The position numbers and the translations under genes were made by a program. A stretch of 47,332 nucleotides of DNA from assembly GCA_964653655.1 (NCBI GenBank), contig CAZZHG010000032.1, positions 1-47,332 of the forward strand, in the 5' to 3' direction. This DNA is from CAZZHG01 sp964653655 (lineage in GTDB: Bacteria > Bdellovibrionota > FAC87 > UBA2466). Under the pieces are notes generated by a model, which saw only the letters and a list, made by a program, of their open reading frames with translations, did not search any database and had not been told where the DNA came from. Below are positions 38,381-46,671 of this stretch, piece after piece (position 1 is the first letter of the stretch; each line of letters starts with the position of its first letter).

Positions 38381-39715
38381 TCAGGCGGCGCGCTGACAAT
38401 GGACCTTGCCGGGCAGATGGAAGACGACTCTCGCTCCGGCGATCCCTCCGTTCGGCAGGGTCCAGTTGTCGGCTTTCATCGTCCCGCCCAAGTTACTCAC
38501 TATCTTGTGCATGATGAGCGAGCCGAGTCCCATCGAGATCCGGCTGCTCTCGGAGGTATCGAGGAATCGGCTTTGGTGCTTACGCCCGAAATCGGCGAGG
38601 GCGGAAGGTGAGAAGCCGGGGCCGTCGTCACGTATCTCGATGACTATTTCGGATCGCTCGGCGTCCGTCCGGATGCTCGCCCAGACTTTGTTTTTCGCAT
38701 AAGCCTCGGCGTTGTCGAGAGCGTTCCGCAGGATACGTTCGTAAAGAAAGAGGTCCACTTCGAGGGCCGCCGTTTCCCGGGGTGGAAGCTGGAGAAAGAA
38801 CTCAATCTCGATCCCCTTCGCCTGGCTCATCCGCTGCCGCCGGTCGATCTCCCGGAAAAGGGATTCCCCCGGATCGAAGATCTGCTTCTTTGGAACGAAG
38901 AAGGGATCGTCCAGGTTGCTTAGCACGAACAGATCTTCGAGCAGGCGCTTGAAGTAGTTCAATTCCTGATGGGCCAGATTCATCTTGCCGCGAAGTACCG
39001 ATCTAGGGGTGGTGGCTTTCGCCTCCGCCGCCGATTCGACCAGAAGCGAAAGGGAAGTAAGCGGTGTGCGAAGGTCGTGGGCCAGACTCCGTAAGAGTTC
39101 GTTGCGGGACCGCTCCGCGGTTCTGAGTCTGACGACGAGCTGCTCTATCTGGTCGGCCATCTCGTTGAAGGTCGCCATCATGCTTCCGACCTCGTCGAGC
39201 CGGGTCAGAGGAAAACGGGCTTGAAGATGCCCCGCCTTCAGCTCGCCCATCACTCGTCGGGCAAGGGCGGCCTTGTTCTTCGAATATAGATAGAAGAACA
39301 GCGCCAGAAGAAGGCTGGTTGCGAGCACGATCGGCAGAACCAATTTGAAAATCGGGGCGAGCGAGGAAAACGCCGAGGGAGGGGTGCGCCGCAAAACGAA
39401 GTAGAGTGGCTTATCGGAGGCCGCTCTCCGCACCAGGACCGTATTGCTCGTCGTCGAATCGGCCGTGAGGACGCTGCCTTCCGAAACGGACGGGCGGGGT
39501 AGCTTGTCCCACGGCCGGGGCAGCTCGATTTGGTTCGTCGCGGCCAAGACTCTTCCGTCTTCATCGGCAAGCCACGTGTCCAGATTTCCCAGGAGTCCGG
39601 ACGTGGCTATGCGAAAGGTATAGCTCTCGCGCAAGAATAGAAAGTTGAGCACCGAGGCGCCGAGCGCGGTAAGCACGCTGGCGAAGATAAAGAATCGAAT
39701 CAGAGACGGCTTCAT
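38381..39715 (-). CDS. Membrane sensor histidine kinase (EnvZ-like layout)
   Basis: 444 residues. A helix near the N-terminus (IRFFIFASVLTALGASVLNF), a periplasmic region of about 100 residues, a second helix (FKLVLPIVLATSLLLALFFYLY), HAMP linker (GHLQARFPLTRLDEVGSMMA), then HisKA with His213 in LAHDLRTPLTSL. ATPase: RNALDNAEAYAKN (N), RDDGPGFSP (G1), SMGLGSLIMHKIV (G2). The start overlaps the stop of the response regulator gene by 4 bp, so the two form a coupled pair. The signal sensed is unknown. Confidence 0.93.
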   Translation of the reverse strand: MKPSLIRFFIFASVLTALGASVLNFLFLRESYTFRIATSGLLGNLDTWLADEDGRVLAATNQIELPRPWDKLPRPSVSEGSVLTADSTTSNTVLVRRAASDKPLYFVLRRTPPSAFSSLAPIFKLVLPIVLATSLLLALFFYLYSKNKAALARRVMGELKAGHLQARFPLTRLDEVGSMMATFNEMADQIEQLVVRLRTAERSRNELLRSLAHDLRTPLTSLSLLVESAAEAKATTPRSVLRGKMNLAHQELNYFKRLLEDLFVLSNLDDPFFVPKKQIFDPGESLFREIDRRQRMSQAKGIEIEFFLQLPPRETAALEVDLFLYERILRNALDNAEAYAKNKVWASIRTDAERSEIVIEIRDDGPGFSPSALADFGRKHQSRFLDTSESSRISMGLGSLIMHKIVSNLGGTMKADNWTLPNGGIAGARVVFHLPGKVHCQRAA

Positions 39716-40420
39716 GCCGCCTTCTTTTCAAGCCGGTACCCGCAGCCGTACACCGGCTTTATCTCCACGCCAGTGACGCCGGCCTTTTTCAGCTTGGCCC
39801 GAATGCGGCTGAAGTGACTGGTCAATGAGGCGTCTTCGTTTTCGCCNNNNNNNNNNGTGTTTTCTTTGGCTGTCTTCGGGACTCAGAAGCGTCAGAATCC
39901 GATCGCGGCTGATGGCTTCGCCCGGGCGCTCCATAAGAGCCGCCAGAATCGTGAATTCGCTTGGGCTGAGAACGATGGGCTTGTTTCCGTTGGAGGCGAC
40001 TCTGCGATCCATGTCCAGATGCAGGGTTCCCGCTTTGTAGTGGCCGGTCACCGTTTTGAGAAAAGTGCGCAGGCGCAGCAGAAGCTCGGCTTTTCCGAAG
40101 GGCTTTCGCACGTAGTCGGTGGCTCCCAGAGAGAGCCCCTTCACGGCGGAGTCCTCGTCGACAGAAGCCGTTACGAACACGATCGGCAGTGCGGGGTTTT
40201 CTTCCCGCAGTTCCCGGCACAAGGAGAAGGACGTTCCATCGGGAAGGCTCAGGTCCATCAGAATGAGGTCGAAGTTCGTCCCCTTCAGCGCTCCCCGGGC
40301 CTCCGCCAGAGTCTTGGTTGAAGTGACAGCGTAGCCTTCCCCTTTGAGGGCTTCCTCGACCGATCCGCGGATCAAAGGATCGTCTTCGAGATAAAGAATG
40401 GATTTGCGGGCTCCGCGCAT
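39712..40420 (-). CDS. OmpR-family response regulator, interrupted by an assembly gap
   Basis: Receiver with SILYLEDDPLIRGSVEEAL, Asp56 in LILMDLSLPDGTSF, and DYVRKPFGKAELLLRLR. The DNA-binding half starts ILAALMERPGEAISRDRILT and LLSPEDSQ, then meets ten N (39847-39856). After the gap the correct C-terminus is in a different register: SLTSHFSRIRAKLKKAGVTG then EIKPVYGCGYRLEKKAA and a TGA at 39712-39714 overlapping the kinase start. Ten is not a multiple of three, so a straight translation through the gap goes out of frame; the true gap must have a different length. The gene itself is probably intact. Confidence 0.87.
39847..39856. other. Assembly gap (10 N)
   Basis: A run of exactly ten N, a common placeholder for a scaffold join of unknown size. 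It falls inside the winged-helix domain of the response regulator and breaks its reading frame. Confidence 0.99.
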
Positions 40421-40545
40421 ATGCTTCTTATCGGTAAATGGAGCGAAAACCCTGAGTTATGACCACAGCTTACGAGGGATATTCGCCTTGCTTGATCTCC
40501 ATTGCCGCTCTCAAGTAAGGTCCCCGTTTAGCGCAGGAGGTCAAA

Positions 40546-40764
40546 ATGAAAGCGTTTCTGGTTTTGGGTTTGCTCGCGGGTTTGTCGGCGATAGGGGCGA
40601 CTGGTTCCGAGGTCGCCGTCTGCAAACGCCGGTGTGAACAAAAGGCGCGGGTGTGCGAAACCCGCTGCGAGCGCTTTCCAGGTACCACAGCTAAAGTTCG
40701 CTGCCGCGGGAAATGCTCCAACGAAAAGAAGGCCTGCGAGTTTGTTTGCTCGCACCGCGGGTGA
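40546..40764 (+). CDS. Small exported peptide with four CX3C motifs
   Basis: 72 residues with signal peptide MKAFLVLGLLAGLSAIGATG. The mature part has eight cysteines arranged as four C-x3-C pairs: CKRRC, CETRC, CRGKC and CEFVC, separated by basic stretches. Twin C-x3-C pairs on two helices are typical of disulfide-stapled helical hairpins, so the product may form one or two such hairpins in the periplasm or outside the cell. No family recognised. AGGAGG lies 7 bp before the ATG. It stands alone and is divergent from the two-component pair. Confidence 0.8.
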   Translation: MKAFLVLGLLAGLSAIGATGSEVAVCKRRCEQKARVCETRCERFPGTTAKVRCRGKCSNEKKACEFVCSHRG

Positions 40765-40882
40765 GTACGACCGTTATGGCGCGCTTAACCCCGTCTGAAT
40801 AAATTTTGCGAACCCTGGCTCCAAGGTTGTCTCGGCGCGTCTGAGTCGCTATACGATTAGGACACATATTGGGAGGTAGTCC

Positions 40883-41275
40883 GTGAAGTCCATTTCTTTT
40901 CTGATTCTTTGCGCAGCTCTGGTTTCGAATTTCGCTTTCGCCGAGGGCAAAACGACCTCGGTCATTTGTTCGACCGACGCGCCCAAGATCGAGGGTTTCG
41001 AGCTGGTGCGGGTGACCCGCAAGAAGGACCGGGCCACAGGCTCCTATGACGTCGCGAGCCGCGACTTCCGCAGCGGCGCGATCCGCTTTCAAGGTTCCTA
41101 CGATGTCGAGCTAAAACGCCTCAAGGCGAAGCTCATTCAGGTGGACGAAGACGGGGAAGAGGTTTCGTTTCTCGGTTCGGTCGATGGCTACGCGGCCGCC
41201 GGCGAGCACCTTCGCGCGATTTTCGCGTCCCCGGCCGGCCCCATCGAGCTGGTCTGCAACGTCGTCGCTCACTGA
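40883..41275 (+). CDS. Exported hypothetical protein
   Basis: 130 residues from a GTG with GGGAGG 6 bp upstream. Signal peptide MKSISFLILCAALVSNFAFA. The mature protein is beta-rich (SGAIRFQGSYDVELKRLKAK, EEVSFLGSVDGYAAAGEHL) with two cysteines (VICSTDA and ELVCNVV) that could pair. Not recognised. Its 3' end overlaps the convergent cardiolipin synthase gene by 7 bp. Confidence 0.75.
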   Translation: MKSISFLILCAALVSNFAFAEGKTTSVICSTDAPKIEGFELVRVTRKKDRATGSYDVASRDFRSGAIRFQGSYDVELKRLKAKLIQVDEDGEEVSFLGSVDGYAAAGEHLRAIFASPAGPIELVCNVVAH

Positions 41276-42684
41276 ATCGGCGCGGCCAGATAAGCGGCCC
41301 GCGAACAGAGGGCGAACCACTTCGGCTTCTCGGTTATCTCCGTCGCGGTCATTCGCCTGGATACGGCGAAATCCGCTTCGAACATCGCTTCCATCTCGCG
41401 GGCGAAGGCCTCGTCATGGATGAGCGCCGTCACCTCGAAGTTCAAGCGGAACGAGCGGTTGTCGAGATTCGCCGTACCTACGCCGGACAGCGTGTTGTCG
41501 ACGAGAAACACCTTCTCGTGAATGAAGCCGGGCAGGTACCGGTAAACGTGCATGCCCTGGTTCAGTAGCGGACCCAGGAAAGCGAACGCCGAATAATAGA
41601 CGAGCTTGTGGTCCGGAATGTCCGGAATGAGTATCCGCACGTCGGCTCCGCGTAGTACCGCGAGGCTGAGCGCCGCAATCGTACCCTCGTCCGGAACGAA
41701 GTAGGGGCTTGCGATCCAAATGCGCTTCTTCGCCGCGTGAATCGCCTGCTGGTACATGAGACCGCAGGTTTCCAAGTCGTCCGCCGGGCCGCTCGGCAGG
41801 ATCAGGACGTGGGCGTTCCCGCCTTCCGCGCGCTTCGCCTGCCAGGCGACCTCGATTTGCTCCCCGGTCGCCCAGTACCAATCTTCGAGAAACGAAAGCT
41901 GGAGGGACAACGCCGCGGGGCCGTCAATCCGCACATGAGTGTCGCGCCAGTTCGGAAGCTTTTTGTCGTGTCCCAGGTACTCGTTGCCTACGTTGTGGCC
42001 GCCGACCCAGCCGACTTCTCCGTCCGTGACGACGATTTTTCGGTGGTTTCGGAAGTTGAGCTGAAAGCGATTGCCGCTTCCTTGGGTCGTGTGAAAGGGA
42101 TGCGCCCGGACTTTCGCGGCCCGCAACTCAGCCGTGTATCTTTCGAGGCCCCGGCTTCCGATCTCGTCATACAGAAAATATACGGGCACGCCCTCCTTGG
42201 CCTTCTCGATCAGCGCGTCCTTCAAGCGGCGGCCCAATTCGTCGTCGCGCACGATATAGAACTGAACGAGCACGCTCCGGCGGGCGGCACGGATTCCCGC
42301 GATAATGCTATCGAAGGTCTTTTGTCCGTTGATTAGGAGCTCGACCCGGTTGCCCTTCAGGTAGGGCAGGCCGCTTGCCAATTTGAGGATGGCCGCGCCG
42401 GGGCGTCCGCTCTCGATGGTTTCGGCGAAGGGGGCGATGGTCTGCGCGATTTCGGCCGCCTGCTTCTGCACGGCGGGCCGGTTCAGCCGGCGCAGGAAAA
42501 CGTACCCGTTGAATTTGGACCTTCCGAAGACCCAGTAGGCGGGTACCGCGATCCACGGAAAACTTACCAACGAAACGATCCAAGCTATCGCCCCCTGAGA
42601 AGTCCGAGTGCCCATGAGGGCGTGAACCGCTGATAGAAGACCAAGCGCGTGAGCGACAGCAACGACGACGGGTACGATGGCCAT
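41269..42684 (-). CDS. cls: Cardiolipin synthase (phospholipase D family)
   Basis: 471 residues, the normal length for ClsA. Two N-terminal membrane helices (VPVVVAVAHALGLLSAVHAL and GAIAWIVSLVSFPWIAVPAY). Two HKD motifs: FRNHRKIVVTDGEVGWVGGH and FIHEKVFLVDNTLSGVGTAN, each H-x-K-x4-D. It condenses two phosphatidylglycerols to cardiolipin in the inner membrane. The ATG at 42684 gives the standard start although the ribosome site is weak. No operon partner. Confidence 0.94.
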   Translation of the reverse strand: MAIVPVVVAVAHALGLLSAVHALMGTRTSQGAIAWIVSLVSFPWIAVPAYWVFGRSKFNGYVFLRRLNRPAVQKQAAEIAQTIAPFAETIESGRPGAAILKLASGLPYLKGNRVELLINGQKTFDSIIAGIRAARRSVLVQFYIVRDDELGRRLKDALIEKAKEGVPVYFLYDEIGSRGLERYTAELRAAKVRAHPFHTTQGSGNRFQLNFRNHRKIVVTDGEVGWVGGHNVGNEYLGHDKKLPNWRDTHVRIDGPAALSLQLSFLEDWYWATGEQIEVAWQAKRAEGGNAHVLILPSGPADDLETCGLMYQQAIHAAKKRIWIASPYFVPDEGTIAALSLAVLRGADVRILIPDIPDHKLVYYSAFAFLGPLLNQGMHVYRYLPGFIHEKVFLVDNTLSGVGTANLDNRSFRLNFEVTALIHDEAFAREMEAMFEADFAVSRRMTATEITEKPKWFALCSRAAYLAAPIQ

Positions 42685-42766
42685 GGTGGGCGGAGCTTAG
42701 TGAGCCGTCCTCTGAAGTCCAGCTTTTTCCTTTGCGCGAGACCCCCGCGAGGGTTATCTGAAGCCC

Positions 42767-43561
42767 GTGAACCAATGGCTATATTCGAAGCCCTCCGGCG
42801 CGATCATCGGCGTTCTGTTTGTTGTTTTTCTGCTGGTTTGGGAGAGCGCTTATCGATTCACTAGACGTAGAGTCGAGCGCCAGCCGCGATCGGACGATTC
42901 CCAAGGCCTTGCGATTGAGGCGGCCATTCTGACTTTGTTCGGCCTCCTCCTCGGATTCACCTTCTCGATGTCGGCGAGCCGGTACGAGGAACGAAAAGAT
43001 ACGACGTTAGCGGAGTCTAACGCCATAGGGACGGCGTATCTGCGCACCGATCTTCTTCCGGAGGGAGAAAGGGCGCGGCTGAAACAGATCCTAAGGGGCT
43101 ATCTCGATTCCAGGGTGGATTACTACCGGGGCAGCTTCAACGGCCCTGAATCGCGGGCCGCCATGGAAAGATCCGATCGGCTTCAGGCCGAGGCCTGGAA
43201 AGTCGCCGTCGAGGGTAGCCGAGCGGGTGGCCAGGCGGTTGCCGTAACTCTTTTGCCCGCTCTCAACGAGATGTTCGATCTTCGCGAGAAGCAGCTCGTG
43301 GTTTTCGAGAATACCGTTCCGCAAACCGTTCTTTGGTTTCTCTTCGCTCTTTCGATCTTGATCGTCGCCGTCATCGGCTACGTGAACGCGGTACACGGAG
43401 AAAAACGTGCTTCCCTTTCCATCGTCTTCAGCGTCGTCGTTGCGATTACGCTTTTTCTCATTCTGGATATGGACCGTCCGAGGCGCGGACTGATCCGGCT
43501 AGATCACGAGACGATGCTTCGGCTGAAGCAAACGCTTGGGAAATCCGCGGCGACTGAATAG
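42767..43561 (+). CDS. Bestrophin-like (DUF4239) membrane protein
   Basis: 264 residues from a GTG at 42767. Four membrane helices in two pairs: AIIGVLFVVFLLVWESAYRF and IEAAILTLFGLLLGFTFSMS near the start, VLWFLFALSILIVAVIGYVN and LSIVFSVVVAITLFLILDMD near the end, with a helical soluble segment between. The motif GLLLGFTFSMSASRYEERK, followed by ESNAIGTAYLRTDLLPE, is typical of DUF4239 proteins, distant relatives of bestrophin channels. LILDMDRPRRGLIR near the C-terminus also matches the family. Function unknown; possibly an ion channel. Confidence 0.88.
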   Translation: MNQWLYSKPSGAIIGVLFVVFLLVWESAYRFTRRRVERQPRSDDSQGLAIEAAILTLFGLLLGFTFSMSASRYEERKDTTLAESNAIGTAYLRTDLLPEGERARLKQILRGYLDSRVDYYRGSFNGPESRAAMERSDRLQAEAWKVAVEGSRAGGQAVAVTLLPALNEMFDLREKQLVVFENTVPQTVLWFLFALSILIVAVIGYVNAVHGEKRASLSIVFSVVVAITLFLILDMDRPRRGLIRLDHETMLRLKQTLGKSAATE

Positions 43562-43594
43562 CGGCGGCAGCCGCATGAGGGATTTTGAGAAGAG

Positions 43595-43622
43595 GGGCCG
43601 GGCGGCTCGCGCCACCCGGCCC
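43595..43622. terminator. Hairpin between convergent genes
   Basis: GGGCCGGG (43595-43602) pairs with CCCGGCCC (43615-43622); a further GG/CC pair beyond one mismatch closes a 6-base loop. It is between the stops of the DUF4239 gene and the Gly/Pro-rich gene. Strong stem but no T-run. Confidence 0.5.
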
Positions 43623-43630
43623 GCTCGAGC

Positions 43631-44692
43631 TTATTGCTTGGGCGGCAGATCTTTTTCCTCGATCTGAATGATCTGCCAGCTGACCAGCTGCTTCGTCGCC
43701 GGATTGTAGACGTTCACGAGCGATTCCTGCTGCGTGAGCTGATCCACGTTCGTCTCGAAGTAGGGGTCATTCGCGTTCGGGCCCTGCCAGGCGATCCGGA
43801 GCGTGCCCTTTTCGACGGAGCCTTGCACTTCGGTGGTGGCGCCGGACTTGATGTCCCACTGCATTCCGCGGACGATGCCGTCCTTGGTCGTCGTCAGCTG
43901 GACCGCGTAGGCCATGTCCTTTTGCTGGAAGGGGATGACGCCGAACGTGCCGATGTTCATGAGCTGCGCGTCGTCGGCGACGGGCGCGGCCTTACCGGCC
44001 TGCACCACTTCCGCGGGCGCCTGCACCTGCTCGTCATAGACATCGGCCGGAGCGGGCTCCACCGGGTAGTACGGAACGGGCTCCGCCGCGCCGTAGCCGG
44101 TGTAGTTGAAGCCGATCCAGTTCGCCAGCGCCGCGCCGGTCGCGGCCGCCGCCCAGATGGGCCAGTTGTGATAGTGCCAGCCGATGTTGCCGTACCAGCC
44201 CCGACCGAACGGGTAACCGTGAATCGGATGATAGACGAACGCGCGGTTGATGTTCGTGTTGAACTCGGTCTTGTGGAACCCGACGTATCCGGGACGGTGT
44301 CCCGGCGTGCCCGGAAGCGTTCCGGGAGCGTGTCCGCCGAGGAACTTGCCGACATCCCCAGCGCCCGGGCGTCCACCTGGCCGCGCCGGCAACTGGCCGG
44401 GACGAGGGTTGGGACGAACGTTGCCCGGTCCAACCGGGTTGACGGGACGGGGATTCGGGCGAACGCCGCCCGGGTTCGGATTCACCGGACGAGTTCCGGG
44501 CCGGGCTCCCTGCGAGGGACGCGGGGCCGGACTGGGTTGCGGACGTGCCGCGGGACCGGGGCTGGGACGAAACCCGCCTCCCGGGCTACCGCCTCCACGG
44601 CCTCCTCCGCCGCCTCTGCCTCCGCGGCCTTCGGCCGTGTAGGAAGCGGCGAGTGATACTGCGATAAGAGCGGTCAACAATTGGTTCTTCAT
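43631..44692 (-). CDS. Exported protein with long Gly/Pro/Arg/Asn-rich region
   Basis: 353 residues with signal peptide MKNQLLTALIAVSLAASYTA. Residues about 22-135 are low complexity, with short repeats such as RPNPRPVNP, GxRPGTRPVNPNPGG and GRGGGGGRGGG, likely disordered. Then comes an aromatic-rich segment (GWYGNIGWHYHNWPIWAAAA) and a C-terminal beta-rich domain (AYAVQLTTTKDGIVRGMQWD, TLRIAWQGPNANDPYFETN). The C-terminal domain is not recognised. Possibly a cell-envelope or matrix protein. GAGGAGG lies before the ATG; it follows the 44719 gene by 26 bp on the same strand. Confidence 0.8.
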   Translation of the reverse strand: MKNQLLTALIAVSLAASYTAEGRGGRGGGGGRGGGSPGGGFRPSPGPAARPQPSPAPRPSQGARPGTRPVNPNPGGVRPNPRPVNPVGPGNVRPNPRPGQLPARPGGRPGAGDVGKFLGGHAPGTLPGTPGHRPGYVGFHKTEFNTNINRAFVYHPIHGYPFGRGWYGNIGWHYHNWPIWAAAATGAALANWIGFNYTGYGAAEPVPYYPVEPAPADVYDEQVQAPAEVVQAGKAAPVADDAQLMNIGTFGVIPFQQKDMAYAVQLTTTKDGIVRGMQWDIKSGATTEVQGSVEKGTLRIAWQGPNANDPYFETNVDQLTQQESLVNVYNPATKQLVSWQIIQIEEKDLPPKQ

Positions 44693-44718
44693 GGAAACCT
44701 CCTCGAATACCGTCGTTA

Positions 44719-45402
44719 TTAGTGGCGCACTTCGATGGCATTCAGGTTGAAGCGGTGGATTTCCTCGCGGGCGAAATCCTTGTTCACGTCGACCTTGTAG
44801 AATTTCAGCGTCTCGGCGAGCTCGAGCTTGCCCTGCTTGTTAAGAGAGAGCGTCGCTTCCGAAGCCGTGGCGACCGGAATGAAGGTTTTGCCGTCGAGAG
44901 AACGCTCGCTGAAGCCGGCCTGCGACTCATAGAGGTAAAGTTCGGCGTTGTCGGCGCTGAGCTCGATCATCGCGACCGAGCCGAGGCCCGTGGGATCGTC
45001 GATGGAATTTCTGGTCATCGTCGAGAGGCCGACGAGGCTGTTGCTCGTGAGCCGTTCGCCGAGAGCGTAGTGAAACTGCACGCTGCGGTCCGTGCGGACC
45101 GGCTTGCCGACGGGCTTCCCGGCCTTGTCGAGCTTGGTGTTCGTCTGGCGAATCACGCGGAGCTGATCGAACACGAGGCCTTCGCTGGTGCGGCGGAGGT
45201 TGCCCCAACGGATGGTCGCTTTGAAATCGACGAGATAGTCAACGCCGTCCGACGTCAAAGTTCCCTGAGTGTCGATTACCTGAGTGCGGCCCATGACGTT
45301 GTTGGCCAGGAAGCGAAGCGCGCGATCGCGGAGCGAGCCCGGATCGGCGCCGAACGACGGGATGCTTAGCAAGACGGCCAAATAGGTAGCGATGAATTTC
45401 AT
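44719..45402 (-). CDS. Exported hypothetical protein
   Basis: 227 residues from ATG 45402 (GGGGAG upstream), with signal peptide MKFIATYLAVLLSIPSFGAD. The upstream in-frame extension lacks signal-like features and is not used. The mature protein reads as alternating strands and helices: VDYLVDFKATIRWGNLRRTS, GLVFDQLRVIRQTN, AMIELSADNAELYLYESQAG. No family recognised and no cysteines in the mature part. Likely co-transcribed with the Gly/Pro-rich gene and perhaps functionally linked to it in the envelope. Divergent from the FGE gene, with 150 bp between. Confidence 0.78.
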   Translation of the reverse strand: MKFIATYLAVLLSIPSFGADPGSLRDRALRFLANNVMGRTQVIDTQGTLTSDGVDYLVDFKATIRWGNLRRTSEGLVFDQLRVIRQTNTKLDKAGKPVGKPVRTDRSVQFHYALGERLTSNSLVGLSTMTRNSIDDPTGLGSVAMIELSADNAELYLYESQAGFSERSLDGKTFIPVATASEATLSLNKQGKLELAETLKFYKVDVNKDFAREEIHRFNLNAIEVRH

Positions 45403-45552
45403 GATTTTCTCCCCACGTGAGCGAACGTTATTTTCAACAGAATCGTAAATAGGTCTCTGTGGAGTTCGGGTCAATAAAACTTTGCTTAAGGAAACGAACT
45501 CTTCCGTAAGAGCTTTGACGAACGAGCCTTGCGGCTTTAGGGTCTCCGGTCT

Positions 45553-46530
45553 ATGCCGGGTCATTTTCTTTTCCTGTTCTTCACGATTCTCGTCGGGAAT
45601 GCTGCCGTAAAAGGCAGCAGCGAGGGGATGGTTTCCCTGCCCGGCGGCGAGTTCGAGATGGGCTGCGCGGACGAGTGCGACATGCCCGACGCGAAGCCGG
45701 TGCACAAGGTGCGGGTTAGCGCCTTTTCAATCGACGAGACTCCGGTGACGAACGCTCAATTCGCGAAGTTCGTGGGCGCCACGAAGTACCAGACAGTCGC
45801 CGAGAAGGTTCCCTTGGCCAAGGATTACCCCGACGTTCCCAAGGATAAGCTCAAGGCTGGTTCGGCTGTCTTCAAGCCCGCGAACGTTGGTCTGTTCAAT
45901 CCGTACGCCTGGTGGGAGCACGTTGGCGGCGCGTACTGGAAAAAGCCCGAAGGGCCGAGTTCCAAGGACGCGGACGTCGCGCTTCCCAAGCATCCGGTTG
46001 TGCACGTCACCTACGACGATGCGATGGCGTATTGCAAGTGGGCGGGCAAGGATCTCCCGACGGAAGCGGAGTTCGAGTACGCGGCCCGCGGTGGTCTTGC
46101 CCGCAAAAAGTTCGCCTGGGGCGACGAGCTCAAGCCCGGCGGCAAATGGATGGCCAATATCTGGCAGGGAAAGTTTCCGAAGAAAGACTTGGCCGAGGAC
46201 GGCTACAAGGGACTCGCTCCGGTCGATGCGTTCCCGGCAAACGGATTTGGTTTGCGGGACGTCGCCGGCAACGTTTGGCAATGGACGAAGGATTACTACC
46301 GTCCCGATACCTACGCGGTTCGCGCCAAGGCCGGAAAGGTCGTCGACAATCCGACGGGGCCCTCCGACAGTCTAGATCCCGACGAGCCGGGGACCGTGAA
46401 GCGCGTTCAGCGGGGCGGCTCCTATCTCTGCAGCGATCAATACTGCGTTCGTTATCTCGTCGGCTCCCGCGGGCGGGGTTCCATCGACAGCTCCTCTTCA
46501 AATCTTGGCGTTCGTTGCGTGAAGCGCTGA
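45553..46530 (+). CDS. Formylglycine-generating enzyme (SUMF1/FGE family), exported
   Basis: 325 residues with an N-terminal hydrophobic signal (MPGHFLFLFFTILVGNAA). It opens with the family start MVSLPGGEFEMGC, then VSAFSIDETPVTNAQFAKFV, then LPTEAEFEYAARGG and GNVWQWTKDYY. The catalytic pair is visible in GGSYLCSDQYCVRYL with Cys293 and Cys298, as in copper-dependent aerobic FGEs. It oxidises the Cys of C-x-P-x-R in sulfatases to formylglycine using O2. The sulfatase 141 bp downstream, and another at 36740, are the obvious clients. The hydrophobic start suggests a periplasmic location, which would imply maturation after export. Confidence 0.93.
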   Translation: MPGHFLFLFFTILVGNAAVKGSSEGMVSLPGGEFEMGCADECDMPDAKPVHKVRVSAFSIDETPVTNAQFAKFVGATKYQTVAEKVPLAKDYPDVPKDKLKAGSAVFKPANVGLFNPYAWWEHVGGAYWKKPEGPSSKDADVALPKHPVVHVTYDDAMAYCKWAGKDLPTEAEFEYAARGGLARKKFAWGDELKPGGKWMANIWQGKFPKKDLAEDGYKGLAPVDAFPANGFGLRDVAGNVWQWTKDYYRPDTYAVRAKAGKVVDNPTGPSDSLDPDEPGTVKRVQRGGSYLCSDQYCVRYLVGSRGRGSIDSSSSNLGVRCVKR

Positions 46531-46671
46531 TTTCGCCGGGCCTTTACGGAAAACTAAACAAAAAGTGGCGTCTTTCCTGTGGACAAGGCCACCCCTACCT
46601 GAGAAAAAGCCTCCAAATTAATCTTGAGCCACCGGACCGCGAACGTGGCGTGAGTGAATTGGGGGTTGTTC

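Noticed and set aside
40511..40527. GG-N10-GC before the CX3C peptide gene (AGGTCCCCGTTTAGCG)
   Set aside because: The -12 box TAGCG and the -24 box TCCC are poor; chance occurrence is likely.
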